Part shown: piece after piece, positions 17,763 through 26,530 of the stretch | Layout of the letters: every line of letters begins with the position of its first letter | Numbering within the stretch: the stretch's first letter is position 1 | Origin: an uncultured Hyphomonadaceae bacterium | GTDB taxonomy: Bacteria > Pseudomonadota > Alphaproteobacteria > Caulobacterales > Hyphomonadaceae | Reading direction: 5' to 3' | Length of the DNA: 64,000 bases | Assembly: GCA_913057945.1 (NCBI GenBank) | Contig: CAJXOF010000009.1 | Coordinates: forward strand, 1-64,000 | Position numbers and translations under genes: made by a program | Notes under the pieces: model-generated | The model's input: only the letters and a program-made list of their open reading frames with translations | What the model was told of the DNA's origin: nothing | The model's database searches: none

Positions 17763-18254
17763 ATGTTTCCAGATCGTCTCAGAAATCTCGCCATGCTGAT
17801 CCTCGACGATGCCGCTCAGGCACGGTTACGGATTTGCACGGCTGAAAGCTGCACGGGCGGCCTCCTCGCCGGCCTGCTGACCGATATTCCGGGCAGCTCA
17901 ACGGTCTTCGAGCGCGGCTTCGTCACCTATTCAAATCGCGCCAAGGAAGAGATGCTTGGCATCGCAGGGGACGTGATCGCAGACTATGGCGCTGTATCCG
18001 AACCGATCGCCCGCATGATGGCGGAAGGCGCTCTGGAAGCCAGCCGCGCGAATATTGCCGTCTCCATTACCGGGGTGGCCGGGCCCGGCGGGGGAACCCC
18101 GATGAAGCCGGTCGGAACGGTGCATGTGGCCTGCGCGCGGGAAAACCGCGCCGTCATTCACGAAATGCTCCAGACTGGAGACATTGGCCGCCAACAGATT
18201 CGACTCGCCGCAATGGAATGCGCGCTGAAACAAATCCAGTTGCAGATCGCCTAG
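17763..18254 (+). CDS. pncC: Nicotinamide-nucleotide amidase (CinA C-terminal family)
   Basis: Stand-alone CinA C-terminal domain, which in other bacteria deamidates nicotinamide mononucleotide in NAD recycling. The 163 residues contain the family signature CTAESCTGG near the N-terminus, VTYSNRAKEEMLG, and ITGVAGPGGGTPMKPVGTV. GTG 17754 would add three residues; neither start has a good ribosome site, and I chose the ATG. It lies downstream of ispDF on the same strand. Its TAG stop lies in a CTAG shared with the stop of the COQ10-like gene on the other strand. Confidence 0.88.
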   Translation: MFPDRLRNLAMLILDDAAQARLRICTAESCTGGLLAGLLTDIPGSSTVFERGFVTYSNRAKEEMLGIAGDVIADYGAVSEPIARMMAEGALEASRANIAVSITGVAGPGGGTPMKPVGTVHVACARENRAVIHEMLQTGDIGRQQIRLAAMECALKQIQLQIA

Positions 18255-18709
18255 GCGGTTCCGCCATAGCGACGTTCGGCTTCAGCCAGGAAAGCCGAGA
18301 GAATCTTGTTGACCGCCAGCCCCTGATTGGCGGCGGCCAACATGCCGATGAACGGGTTCTTGAAATCGTAATCGATGGTCAGCGAAATATCCGAGCCGGC
18401 CCGGTCAGATGTCAGAATCCGCCATTCGGCCTTCAGCTTCCTGAAGGGGCCTTTCACGAGCGAGGCAGTAACGGCTCCAGTGTCTGGGTCTGCCTCAACC
18501 CGCGTCGTGAACCGTTCGACAAAGCCTTTGAACCCGACAGCGGCCTCTCCGAAACAGGTGAAACTGCCATCCTGTTTGGCCATCATTTCGGAGACCCGCA
18601 TCGCGGTGATCCATTTGATGAAATCCGGGTACGCCGCAATGTCGGACACAAGCTCAAAAGCCTGCTCCCCGCTATACGGGACATGAACGGATTTCGAGAA
18701 ATGCGGCAT
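18251..18709 (-). CDS. COQ10/RatA-type START-domain protein
   Basis: The 152-residue SRPBCC/START fold belongs to the family of ubiquinone-binding COQ10 and Escherichia RatA. Family signatures are HVPYSGEQAFELVSDIAAYPDF at the N-terminus (first part of helix-grip fold) and the C-terminal amphipathic helix NQGLAVNKILSAFLAEAERRY. In Alphaproteobacteria these usually bind coenzyme Q rather than act as toxins; that is knowledge of the family, not proven here. It starts two bases after lipA stops, so the two form an operon, as seen in related genomes. Confidence 0.85.
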   Translation of the reverse strand: MPHFSKSVHVPYSGEQAFELVSDIAAYPDFIKWITAMRVSEMMAKQDGSFTCFGEAAVGFKGFVERFTTRVEADPDTGAVTASLVKGPFRKLKAEWRILTSDRAGSDISLTIDYDFKNPFIGMLAAANQGLAVNKILSAFLAEAERRYGGTA

Positions 18710-18711
18710 AC

Positions 18712-19689
18712 CTAGACGGCAGCAGCGGCCAGTTGAGCCTCGCGGGCAGCCCGGAGCCGGGCGAAATCTTCGCCGGCATGGTGGGATGACCGCGTCAGCG
18801 GTGAGGCCGAGACCATCAGGAAGCCCTTGGAGCGCGCAATTTCCTCATAAGTCTTGAACTCTTCCGGCGACACATACCGATCAATCGCCGCATGCTTGCG
18901 GGTCGGCTGCAAGTATTGGCCAATGGTCAGGAAGTCGACACCCGCAGACCGCATGTCGTCCATGACCTGCATGACCTCTTCCTTCGTCTCGCCAAGGCCG
19001 ACCATCAGGCCGGATTTGGTGAACTGGGTCGGATCGCGGTCCTTCACCTTCTGAAGAAGCCGAAGCGAATGGAAATAGCGCGCGCCGGGGCGGATCGACA
19101 GATACAGGCGCGGCACCGTTTCGAGATTGTGATTGAACACGTCCGGCTTCGCGTCAATGACGTGATTCTCCCAGCCATCCTTTCTCAGGAAGTCGGGCGT
19201 CAGGATCTCAATCGTCGTTCCTGGTGAGGTCGCGCGAATGGCGTCGATCGTGTTGACGAAATGCGTCGCCCCGCCATCGGTCAGGTCATCCCGGTCCACC
19301 GAGGTGATGACGACATGCTGCAGGCCCATTTCGGCGACCGCCTCGGCCACACGGCCCGGCTCGTCTTCTTCCACACGGCCCGGTGTAAGCGGCTTGCCGG
19401 TTGAGACATTGCAGAAACTGCAGGCGCGGGTGCAAATTTCACCCAGAATCATCATTGTGGCGTGCTTCTTGTCCCAGCATTCCCCGATGTTCGGGCAGCC
19501 CGCCTCTTCACAGACCGTCACCAGTCCCTTCGACTTCACGATCTGGCGAGTCTCGGCATACCCCTGAGATGTGGGCGCTTTCACGCGAATCCAGTCGGGT
19601 TTGCGCAAGAGCGGCGTATCCGGCCGCGACTGCTTTTCCGGGTGCCTGTGCTTGCGAGTGCTTTGCGTCAGATCGATGAGATTTGCCAT
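18712..19689 (-). CDS. lipA: Lipoyl synthase
   Basis: Radical-SAM enzyme inserting two sulfurs into octanoyl-protein to make lipoyl cofactors. The 325 residues have the auxiliary cluster cysteines Cys60, Cys65 and Cys71 in [12 protein letters not shown], the radical-SAM triad Cys86, Cys90, Cys93 in CTRACSFC, and a C-terminal [10 protein letters not shown] with the conserved serine ligand. ATG 19689 is chosen because residues before it in the longer frame are unlike LipA. The COQ10-like gene follows directly. The acyl-activating gene is divergent, 152 bp apart. Confidence 0.96.
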   Translation of the reverse strand: MANLIDLTQSTRKHRHPEKQSRPDTPLLRKPDWIRVKAPTSQGYAETRQIVKSKGLVTVCEEAGCPNIGECWDKKHATMMILGEICTRACSFCNVSTGKPLTPGRVEEDEPGRVAEAVAEMGLQHVVITSVDRDDLTDGGATHFVNTIDAIRATSPGTTIEILTPDFLRKDGWENHVIDAKPDVFNHNLETVPRLYLSIRPGARYFHSLRLLQKVKDRDPTQFTKSGLMVGLGETKEEVMQVMDDMRSAGVDFLTIGQYLQPTRKHAAIDRYVSPEEFKTYEEIARSKGFLMVSASPLTRSSHHAGEDFARLRAAREAQLAAAAV

Positions 19690-19841
19690 GGTGGGAAAAT
19701 GGACGTGACCAGCTGTTTCATCAAGGGAAATACACTGCAGAGTGTTTATGCAATCTTGCATTAGGGCTTGCGACAGTGTCGTTAAATGACAGATTGTTAC
19801 AAAAAACATGGGGCAACGCCTCGGAGGAAACGAAGGCCATC

Positions 19842-21419
19842 ATGACCGGACAGACCATCCCGGCACCTTTGCCATACCAGCCATCCCGCACCCGAACCGA
19901 CCTTTTCAGTGCCCTCTTCCGGGCCAAAAAGGAATTCGGCGCAGACAAGACGATTCTGATCGATGGCGACGACCGTGAACTCTCCTACAAGGAGCTTATC
20001 CAGGCTTCGCTGGCGCTGGGATCTGCTTTGCGCAAAGGCACGAAGGCTGGCGAAGCGGTCGGCGTCATGCTGCCCAGCGGCGCCGGCGCCGTCATTGGCT
20101 TCTTCGCGCTAAGCGCCTTCAATCGCATTCCGGCCATGCTGAACTTCACTGCGGGGGCCCGGAACCTGAAGGCCGCCCTCAGGGCTGGCGAGATCAGCCG
20201 CATCGTCACCGCCCACAAATTTGTCGAGCTGGGCGGGCTCGATAACCTGATGGACGAACTCTCAAGCTCTGCCGAGATCGTCTATCTTGAGGATGTCCGG
20301 GAGAATCTGACGCTCCCCAACAAGCTGGTGGCTGCAATCGGCTCGATCATGCCGGGTCTCGTGCGCAAACAGTCGCGCTATAAATCCGCCGGCGTGATGC
20401 TGTTTACATCCGGCACCGAAGGTGAGCCCAAGGGCGTGGTCCTCAGCCATGAGAATGTCATGGCCAATGTCGAACAGGTGCGCGCGCATATCGGTCTCAA
20501 CCCCGACACCGACAAGCTCTTCAATCCCCTGCCGACATTCCATTGTTTCGGCCTGACGGTCGGCGCGGTGCTGCCGCTGGTCGCCGGCATTCCGGTCATG
20601 TTCCACCCCTCGCCGCTTCAGCCGCGCGAAATTGTCCGGCGTATCCGGGCCAACCAGTCAACCATCCTGCTGGCGACCGACACGTTCATCTCGCAATACG
20701 CCCGGATCGGGAATGACGGGGACATGGACTCCATTCGTCTCGCCGTCTGCGGGGCCGAGCGTGTGAAGGACGAGACCCGCTCATTGGTCCGCCGCAAATT
20801 CGAAATCGAGATTCTCGAAGGCTATGGCGCCACAGAGGCGTCCCCTGTGATCGCCGCCAACAAATGGGACAACAATCGGCCGGGCACGGTGGGCAGTTTG
20901 ATGTCCGGGATGGAATCCAAGCTCTTGCCTGTTGACGGGATCGAGGATGGCGGCCGGCTGCATGTCAAAGGACCGAATATAATGATGGGCTACCTGCGGC
21001 CCTCCAATCCGGGCGTGCTGGAACGCCCTGACGGCGGCTGGCACGACACGGGCGACATTGTTGCGATCGATAATGACGGCATCATCCGCATCATGGGACG
21101 GGTCAAACGCTTCGCCAAGATTGGCGGGGAAATGGTCTCCCTGGCCGTGGTGGAAAACTGCGCCAGCGCCATCTGGCCGGATAATCTGCATGCCGCCGTC
21201 ACCCTGCCCGATCCGCGCAAGGGCGAACAGGTGATCCTGCTCAGCGACACGCCTGAGAGCAATCGCGAGGACATCCTCGCCTGGGCCAAGAATCATGGCG
21301 TGCCGGAATTGTCCGTCCCGAGACGCGTCTACCATGTTGATGAGATTCCGGTGCTCGGGACCGGCAAGATCGATTACGGCGCAGTCCAGAAAAAGGTCGA
21401 AGCCCTTCTCAACGACTAG
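19842..21419 (+). CDS. Aas-type acyl-activating enzyme (AMP-binding domain only)
   Basis: The 525 residues form an ANL-superfamily adenylate-forming enzyme. Motifs: A3 FTSGTEGEPKGVVLSH, A5 EGYGATEASPV, A8 WHDTGDIVAIDNDGIIRIMGR and the late lysine motif GTGKIDYG. The sequence is closest by eye to the C-terminal acyl-ACP synthetase half of Escherichia Aas (NVEQ, FNPLPTFHCFGLTVG, GPNIMMGYLRPSNPGVLE, KRFAKIGGEMVSL). The N-terminal PlsC acyltransferase half and an LplT flippase are absent here. It may activate free fatty acids to acyl-ACP or acyl-CoA. GGAGG upstream supports ATG 19842. Its stop shares CTAG with the HxlR gene. Confidence 0.8.
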   Translation: MTGQTIPAPLPYQPSRTRTDLFSALFRAKKEFGADKTILIDGDDRELSYKELIQASLALGSALRKGTKAGEAVGVMLPSGAGAVIGFFALSAFNRIPAMLNFTAGARNLKAALRAGEISRIVTAHKFVELGGLDNLMDELSSSAEIVYLEDVRENLTLPNKLVAAIGSIMPGLVRKQSRYKSAGVMLFTSGTEGEPKGVVLSHENVMANVEQVRAHIGLNPDTDKLFNPLPTFHCFGLTVGAVLPLVAGIPVMFHPSPLQPREIVRRIRANQSTILLATDTFISQYARIGNDGDMDSIRLAVCGAERVKDETRSLVRRKFEIEILEGYGATEASPVIAANKWDNNRPGTVGSLMSGMESKLLPVDGIEDGGRLHVKGPNIMMGYLRPSNPGVLERPDGGWHDTGDIVAIDNDGIIRIMGRVKRFAKIGGEMVSLAVVENCASAIWPDNLHAAVTLPDPRKGEQVILLSDTPESNREDILAWAKNHGVPELSVPRRVYHVDEIPVLGTGKIDYGAVQKKVEALLND

Positions 21420-21754
21420 GCCGAGGTCGCCCGCCGCACCGGCATGTGCTTCTTGCCCCAATCCCGCAGGGTCAGGAGCGCCGGTGCCAGTTCCTGGCCT
21501 TTTTCCGTCAGCACGTAATCGTAGCGTTTCGGCGTGTTCGTATACGCCTTGCGCTCCAGCACACCCGCCTCGACAAGCCGCTTCAGCCGGTCGGCCAGGA
21601 TGTGACGGGTCATGCCGCTCGACGCGATGAATTGCTCAAACCGCGACATGCCGAGAAAGCAGTCGCGCAGGATCAGCATTGTCCAGCGATCCCCCACCAG
21701 TGACAGCGTCCGTGCGACCGGGCACCAATTTTCGGATAAATCGGACCATTTCAT
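21416..21754 (-). CDS. HxlR-family winged-helix transcriptional regulator
   Basis: The 112 residues match the HxlR family: an N-terminal CPV motif (ENWCPVARTLSLVGDRW) with a possible redox-sensing Cys11, a winged helix with FLGMSRFEQFIASSG and ILADRLKRLVEAGVLERK, and a C-terminal dimer helix. Such proteins often sense reactive electrophiles or quinones. It is divergent from a DsbA-like isomerase gene with only 60 bp between start codons, so it probably controls that gene and itself. ATG 21754 is the correct start; the frame extends 136 codons upstream antisense to the isomerase. Confidence 0.88.
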   Translation of the reverse strand: MKWSDLSENWCPVARTLSLVGDRWTMLILRDCFLGMSRFEQFIASSGMTRHILADRLKRLVEAGVLERKAYTNTPKRYDYVLTEKGQELAPALLTLRDWGKKHMPVRRATSA

Positions 21755-21784
21755 GCTGACACCCCTATACCGATTTGCCATAGT

Positions 21785-21807
21785 TCCAAAACGAAACTCT
21801 ATTTGGA
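21785..21807. promoter_or_regulatory. Inverted repeat in the HxlR/isomerase divergent region
   Basis: TCCAAA (21785-21790) and TTTGGA (21802-21807) form a 6-bp inverted repeat with an 11-bp spacer. The right arm overlaps the GGAG ribosome site of the isomerase gene. The position suits an autoregulatory HxlR operator that would block transcription of the neighbour. Similar short repeats arise by chance, so this is tentative. Confidence 0.35.
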
Positions 21808-21814
21808 GCGATTC

Positions 21815-22420
21815 ATGGCAGGCAAATTCGAATTCAACTTCGACTATATCAGCCCATTTTCTTACGTAGCCAATGCCGCAGTGCAACAAATTTCGGAACG
21901 CACCGGGGCAGAAGCAGAGTTCAGGCCGATCTTTCTGGGCGCGGTCATGCAGGCAACCGGCAACAGGCCGCCGGGCATGATCCCGGCAAAGGCGGCCTAC
22001 ATGATGACCGATCTCCAGCGCTGTACATCCCGCTACGGCTTGGGCTTTCGCATGAACCCGTATTTTCCTATGGTCAGCACGCGCAAGATCCTGCGGGCAA
22101 CCTGCGGCCTTCAGGATAATCCATCCGAACAGAAGCGTTTCATTGACGCCTGCTTCCATCATATGTGGGCCGCGTCGGTGCCGCTGAAGCCGGACGAGGA
22201 AGAGTCTATTCGTGCGATGTGCACGGCAGAAGGCTTCGACTTCAGTCGGATTCAGGAACTCGCTGAAGACAGCGACAGCAAGGCGACCCTGCAGGCCAAT
22301 ACGGAATCAGCCATTGCCAGGGGTGCTTTCGGGGCGCCCACCTTTTTTGTCGGCGATGACATGTATTTCGGCCATGACCGGCTCGACTATGTCGCAGAGG
22401 CCCTGAAAGCTCAGGCGTAG
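21815..22420 (+). CDS. 2-hydroxychromene-2-carboxylate isomerase-like (DsbA family)
   Basis: The 201 residues form a DsbA-fold, kappa-class glutathione-transferase-like protein without a CxxC motif. The N-terminus FEFNFDYISPFSY carries the conserved serine used for glutathione in HCCA isomerases, and AFGAPTFFVGDDMYFGHDRLDYV is the typical C-terminal signature with the cis-proline GAPTF. Members isomerise naphthalene-pathway intermediates, but many have unknown substrates. GGAG lies upstream of ATG 21815. It faces the HxlR regulator, suggesting induction by an electrophile or aromatic. It overlaps adenosine kinase by 10 bp at the 3' end. Confidence 0.85.
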   Translation: MAGKFEFNFDYISPFSYVANAAVQQISERTGAEAEFRPIFLGAVMQATGNRPPGMIPAKAAYMMTDLQRCTSRYGLGFRMNPYFPMVSTRKILRATCGLQDNPSEQKRFIDACFHHMWAASVPLKPDEEESIRAMCTAEGFDFSRIQELAEDSDSKATLQANTESAIARGAFGAPTFFVGDDMYFGHDRLDYVAEALKAQA

Positions 22421-23409
22421 ATGCCTGCAGCCTCGGCCAGCGCCTTGTAGGATTTCTCCGGGCGCGGGCCAAAATGCGCGATGACTTCAGCCGCCGCGAT
22501 GTGGCCGAGATGGGCGCAGGTCTCCAGTGGCAAGCCGCGGGAGATGCCGAACAGGAATCCGGCCGCATACTGGTCGCCCGCTCCGGTTGTATCGAGCACC
22601 TGCTTCACCGGCTCTGCCTTGACCACAATCGGGTCGCCGGCGCCGATCACGACCGAGCCCTTCTCGCTGCGTGTGACGGCGGCGACAGCGGTATCGGCCT
22701 GCAGCGCTGTCAGGGCGGCATCGAAATCATCGGTTTCGTAAAGCGAGAGCAGTTCTTCCTCATTGGCGAACAGAATGTCGACATTGTTGCGGACGAGCTG
22801 CAGGAAACTTGCCCGGTGGCGGTCGACGCAGAATTTGTCCGACAGGGTCAGCGCCACTTTCCGGCCCGCCGCCTTGGCGACTTCTGACGCAAAGACGAAG
22901 GCTTCCTTGGCGTCTTCGCGGTCAAACAGATAACCCTCAAGATAGAGGATGCCGCCGGCACGGACTGTCGCTTCGTCGACGTCATCCTTTGAGAACAGGA
23001 CTGACGCCCCGAGGAACGTGTTCATGCTGCGCGCGCCGTCTTCGGTCACGAAGATGATGCTGCGCGCCGTAGCGGGGCCGCTTTCCAGGGGCGTGGTTGC
23101 GAAGGGCACGCCCGTTGCAGACATTTCGCGCGTGAACTGGCTGCCCAACTCGTCCTTTGCCACCTTGCCGATATAAGCCGCGCGCGCGCCGAAGCTGGCC
23201 AGGCCCGCAATCGTGTTCGCACCGCTGCCGCCGGATGTGTAGAAGGGCTCGATGGCGGCTTTGGTCAGGGCTTCCGCGCGATCTTCCTCGATCAAATTCA
23301 TCGCATTCTTGTGAATGCCCCAGTGTTCGAGAAACGCGTCATCCGTCTTCGACATGACATCCACAATGGCATTTCCCAGGCCGACGACATCGAAGCGGAT
23401 TTCACTCAT
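22411..23409 (-). CDS. Adenosine kinase (PfkB family)
   Basis: PfkB-family sugar/nucleoside kinase that probably phosphorylates adenosine to AMP. The 332 residues begin FDVVGLGNAIVDV, have the substrate-binding GGSGANTIAG near residue 55, and the catalytic anion-hole motif DTTGAGDQYAAGFL near residue 275 with the base Asp in GAGD. This is the form common in Alphaproteobacteria, resembling eukaryotic adenosine kinase. MSEIRF at 23409 is the likely start. The ATP-grasp gene is divergent, 82 bp away. Confidence 0.88.
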   Translation of the reverse strand: MSEIRFDVVGLGNAIVDVMSKTDDAFLEHWGIHKNAMNLIEEDRAEALTKAAIEPFYTSGGSGANTIAGLASFGARAAYIGKVAKDELGSQFTREMSATGVPFATTPLESGPATARSIIFVTEDGARSMNTFLGASVLFSKDDVDEATVRAGGILYLEGYLFDREDAKEAFVFASEVAKAAGRKVALTLSDKFCVDRHRASFLQLVRNNVDILFANEEELLSLYETDDFDAALTALQADTAVAAVTRSEKGSVVIGAGDPIVVKAEPVKQVLDTTGAGDQYAAGFLFGISRGLPLETCAHLGHIAAAEVIAHFGPRPEKSYKALAEAAGIYA

Positions 23410-23491
23410 TTCACAGATTCCCTGATAGCTGGGCGCCAATTGCCAGAGCAACCCGCTGGACGCAACTGCCGCACATGATAAACGCCTGCGG

Positions 23492-24367
23492 ATGAAAATC
23501 GCTTATCTGTCTTCCCAGGTTACACAGCCTGGCTCTCCCATCCGGCGGTCCGACGCCTTCGAACATGACTACATGATGCGTGCTCTCCGCCCGGAATTTG
23601 CCGAGCGCGGCATGGAAATCAGCGACATCTGCTGGGATGATGACTCGGCGGACTGGACCAGCTTTGATGCCGCCCTGATCGGCACGACATGGGACTATTG
23701 GGATCGTCAGGCCGAATTCCTGTCCACGCTTGAAGCTATCGAGCGCCGGACACGTCTGTTCAACTCTGCCGCCCTCGTCCGCTGGAACAGCGACAAAACT
23801 TACCTGAAGGATCTCGAGGACCGCGGCGCAAGCCTGATCCCGACCCTCTGGATCGACGAGATGACCAGTGATCACTACCAGCGCGCCTTTGACACGCTGG
23901 GCGAACGGCAGCTGGTCTTCAAGCGTCAGGTCGGCGCAGGAGCAAGCGGCCAGCACCTGCTGACTTCAGACGACCCCGTACCGGACATGCCGCACCCCAT
24001 GATGGTGCAGCCTTTCCTGCCAACGATCCAGACCGAGGGCGAGCTAAGCTTCATCTTCATTGATGGCGATCTCTCTCACGCGCTGATCAAGCGCGCCAAG
24101 CCCGGAGACTATCGCATCCAGTCGTCCTATGGCGGTCAGGAAGAGACCATTGTGCCGGGCCAGGGTGATCTGGATGCAGCGCGCGCCGTGCTCGATACGC
24201 TGGACGAGACGCCGCTATATGCCCGGGTCGACATGCTGCGCCACCCCGACGGCTCCCTGCTCCTGATGGAGCTCGAACTGATCGAGCCCTATCTTTATCC
24301 GGAACAGGGATCGCGTCTCGGGGAACGCATGGCCAAGGCAGTCGCGGCCCGTGTGAAGGGCCGCTGA
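23492..24367 (+). CDS. ATP-grasp family protein of unknown substrate
   Basis: The 291 residues resemble the RimK/glutathione-synthetase class of ATP-grasp ligases. Seen: a Rossmann-like start MKIAYLSSQ, IGTTWDYWDR, an ATP-binding lysine segment LVFKRQVGAGASG, MVQPFLPTIQTEGELSFIFIDGDLSHAL, and a metal-binding end YARVDMLRHPDGSLLLMELELIEPYLY. The glutamate-rich strand fits Mg-ATP binding. Proteins of this outline are annotated only as ATP-grasp or glutathione synthase-like. No partner gene points to a substrate; the neighbours are adenosine kinase (divergent) and a DUF481 gene (convergent, 5 bp away). Confidence 0.75.
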   Translation: MKIAYLSSQVTQPGSPIRRSDAFEHDYMMRALRPEFAERGMEISDICWDDDSADWTSFDAALIGTTWDYWDRQAEFLSTLEAIERRTRLFNSAALVRWNSDKTYLKDLEDRGASLIPTLWIDEMTSDHYQRAFDTLGERQLVFKRQVGAGASGQHLLTSDDPVPDMPHPMMVQPFLPTIQTEGELSFIFIDGDLSHALIKRAKPGDYRIQSSYGGQEETIVPGQGDLDAARAVLDTLDETPLYARVDMLRHPDGSLLLMELELIEPYLYPEQGSRLGERMAKAVAARVKGR

Positions 24368-24372
24368 TCGCC

Positions 24373-25134
24373 CTACTCTCCGAGCGTGTAGACCAGGGAG
24401 AACTTCGTGGCCGTATCAGTCGCCTCATAGGTCGGCTGGGGCGAGGTGTCATGACGGACATCGAATGACACGCGCGCAGCCAAATGGCCGTTCAACGCGG
24501 CCGTCAGGCCGAGGCTGTTATTGATCTGGGTTGATTCCTGACCATAGACCAAATTGGTCTTGTTGCTCAGGGAGACAGCTTCGTTGAAGGCGTAAAAATA
24601 CTCCGATTGCGCCACGGCACCGAGGGATTCCTCGGTCGAGGCCGGAATGATCAGCACCGCGCCGGTGCTGTCGGTCGTGATCTGGCGCTTTACTTCGTCA
24701 ATCTTGAAACCCGGACCGCCGCGCACTGTCCAGTGATGGTCTTCATCGTCCAGAACGTGCCAACCCACACCCCCACCAATAAAGGTGCGGCTATCGAAAC
24801 CGGTGAACTGATCGACCTCGTAAGAGGCCCGTCCGAAGGTGAACATGGTGTCGTTGAAATCATGCTCGAGGTCCATCGCCGCGAAATAGCGATTCCGGCT
24901 TTCAATGCCGTCTTCCTTTCCATAGTCGCCTGACAGCTGGATGCCGAAATTCCAGGCGCCTGATGCGCGATCTGCATCAATGGCCAGCCCAGCTGAGGAG
25001 GTTTCCGTGTTGCCGGTGGTCAACCCGGCGCTGAGGGCAGCCTCCCCGGACCAGCCATCCTCGGCCACAGCCGGCAGGCCAGACAGGAGGCAGATTGAGG
25101 TTGCGCCTAGGACGAATTTGCCGATGCGATTCAT
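24373..25134 (-). CDS. DUF481 outer-membrane protein (YdiY-like)
   Basis: 253 residues with a Sec signal peptide (MNRIGKFVLGATSICLLSGLPAVAE), then a beta-barrel rich in aromatic residues and glycine. GEAALSAGLTTGNTETSSAGLAIDADR is the DUF481 entry signature, and the C-terminus FSLVYTLGE is strand-like. The family is called putative salt-induced outer-membrane protein; its function is not established. ATG 25134 is the proper start; the frame reaches further upstream into nth sequence. It sits between nth and the ATP-grasp gene with no clear pathway link. Confidence 0.82.
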   Translation of the reverse strand: MNRIGKFVLGATSICLLSGLPAVAEDGWSGEAALSAGLTTGNTETSSAGLAIDADRASGAWNFGIQLSGDYGKEDGIESRNRYFAAMDLEHDFNDTMFTFGRASYEVDQFTGFDSRTFIGGGVGWHVLDDEDHHWTVRGGPGFKIDEVKRQITTDSTGAVLIIPASTEESLGAVAQSEYFYAFNEAVSLSNKTNLVYGQESTQINNSLGLTAALNGHLAARVSFDVRHDTSPQPTYEATDTATKFSLVYTLGE

Positions 25135-25253
25135 GCGGTACGCTCCATTGTTTACGTGGTCGTTGCGGTGTCGGGCTGAGGTGGCCGCGATTTGGTTAAA
25201 TTGGGGCGAACTGGCGGCAGGCGGCCTGCGGTGCAGTCCTGCCACATATTCCC

Positions 25254-25982
25254 TCACCGTGCCTTGGGGCCCAAAGCAGAGGTCGCAGCCGGGTCTGGCG
25301 TCTTGGGCGTATACCGGCAGAGGTCGGCGATGACGCAATGCCAGCATTCCGGCTTGCGCGCCTTGCAGACATACCGCCCGTGCAGGATGAGCCAGTGATG
25401 CGCTCCCTTCTTGAATTCCAGCGGCGTGGCCCGTTCCAGCCCGGCCTCGACTTCATCGGGGGTCTTGCCGGGCGCCAGGCCGGTCCGGTTCGACACCCGG
25501 AAGATGTGTGTGTCCACCGCAATCGTGTGATGGTCGAACGCTTCATTCAGGACAACATTGGCTGTCTTCCTGCCCACACCCGGCAGGCGGACCAATTCCT
25601 CGCGCGTCTGCGGCACCTCCCCGTCAAACTCGTCCAGCAGCATCTGGCTGAGCGCGATCACATTCTTCGCCTTGTTGCGCCACAGGCCGATGGTCTTGAT
25701 GTGCTCGGCAACCGCCGCCTCGCCCAGCGCCAGCATCTTTTCCGGCGTGTCGGCAAGCGCGAACAGTTTGGCGGTCGCCTTGTTCACACCGACATCCGTC
25801 GCCTGCGCTGACAGGGCAACCGCAACAACAAGCGTGTAAGGGTTGACGAAATCCAGCTCCGTGCGCGGGTCCGGCCGGTCCTCTGCAAGGGCGGTAAAGA
25901 GAGCCGTGGCTTTCTCTGGCCCGAAAACGCGCGGGGCGCGCTTCTTCCTTGGGCGTTTGGCGGATGATTTGGTCTGTGTCAT
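25254..25982 (-). CDS. nth: Endonuclease III
   Basis: DNA glycosylase/AP lyase that removes oxidised pyrimidines. The 242 residues carry the helix-hairpin-helix LPGVGRKTANVVL with the catalytic lysine, the catalytic aspartate in VDTHIFR, and the four-cysteine iron-sulfur loop CKARKPECWHCVIADLC near the C-terminus. A basic N-terminal extension (about 20 residues) is common in Alphaproteobacteria. The DUF2244 gene is divergent with 54 bp between start codons. Confidence 0.96.
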   Translation of the reverse strand: MTQTKSSAKRPRKKRAPRVFGPEKATALFTALAEDRPDPRTELDFVNPYTLVVAVALSAQATDVGVNKATAKLFALADTPEKMLALGEAAVAEHIKTIGLWRNKAKNVIALSQMLLDEFDGEVPQTREELVRLPGVGRKTANVVLNEAFDHHTIAVDTHIFRVSNRTGLAPGKTPDEVEAGLERATPLEFKKGAHHWLILHGRYVCKARKPECWHCVIADLCRYTPKTPDPAATSALGPKAR

Positions 25983-26036
25983 TCCGCCTGTCTAATGCCC
26001 CCTCGCCATCGCACAAGGCCGTGCTATTTTGAGAGC

Positions 26037-26525
26037 ATGACTGAACACCACGAGATCCTCTACATGGACGCCGTGCTGCGACCCAATCAGTCGCTCAGCC
26101 AGCGCGGCTTTGCCATTGTCATGGCCATTGTCGGGGGTGTCAGCTTCCTGACAGGTATCGCCTTCATTTCCATGGGCGCGATCCCGGTCATCGGCTTTTT
26201 CGGACTGGATGCGCTCGCCTTCTATTTCGCGTTCCGGATGTCGTTCCGCAAACAGCGGGAAGAAACCCGAATCATTGTGACGGCGAAAGAGCTGCGCCTG
26301 ACGCACACGCGCGCCAATGGCGTCGAAAAATCCGCGTCCCTTCCGTCAGCCTTTGCTCGGGTCGAACTCGCGGACCCGCTGACCGCGAACAGCTGGTTGC
26401 GCATCGAATATGGCAAGACGGCCTATGTCATCGGGCGTTTCCTGACCCTTCCGGAGCGGAAATCCCTGGCCCGCGCCATTCGCGCCGCGCTGCATGATGC
26501 CAGGCATGAACGTCACCCCGCCTAA
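26037..26525 (+). CDS. DUF2244 integral membrane protein
   Basis: 162 residues. The N-terminal part MDAVLRPNQSLSQRGF precedes two membrane spans (about 26-46 and 51-70) separated by a short turn. A cytoplasmic C-terminal domain follows (TRIIVTAKELRLTHTRANG and WLRIEYGKTAYVIGRFL), as in the DUF2244 family. Family function is unknown; in many Alphaproteobacteria the gene lies near nth or cytochrome oxidase genes. The stop codon is close to the first palindrome ahead of the P450 gene. Confidence 0.85.
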   Translation: MTEHHEILYMDAVLRPNQSLSQRGFAIVMAIVGGVSFLTGIAFISMGAIPVIGFFGLDALAFYFAFRMSFRKQREETRIIVTAKELRLTHTRANGVEKSASLPSAFARVELADPLTANSWLRIEYGKTAYVIGRFLTLPERKSLARAIRAALHDARHERHPA

Positions 26526-26530
26526 AAAAA

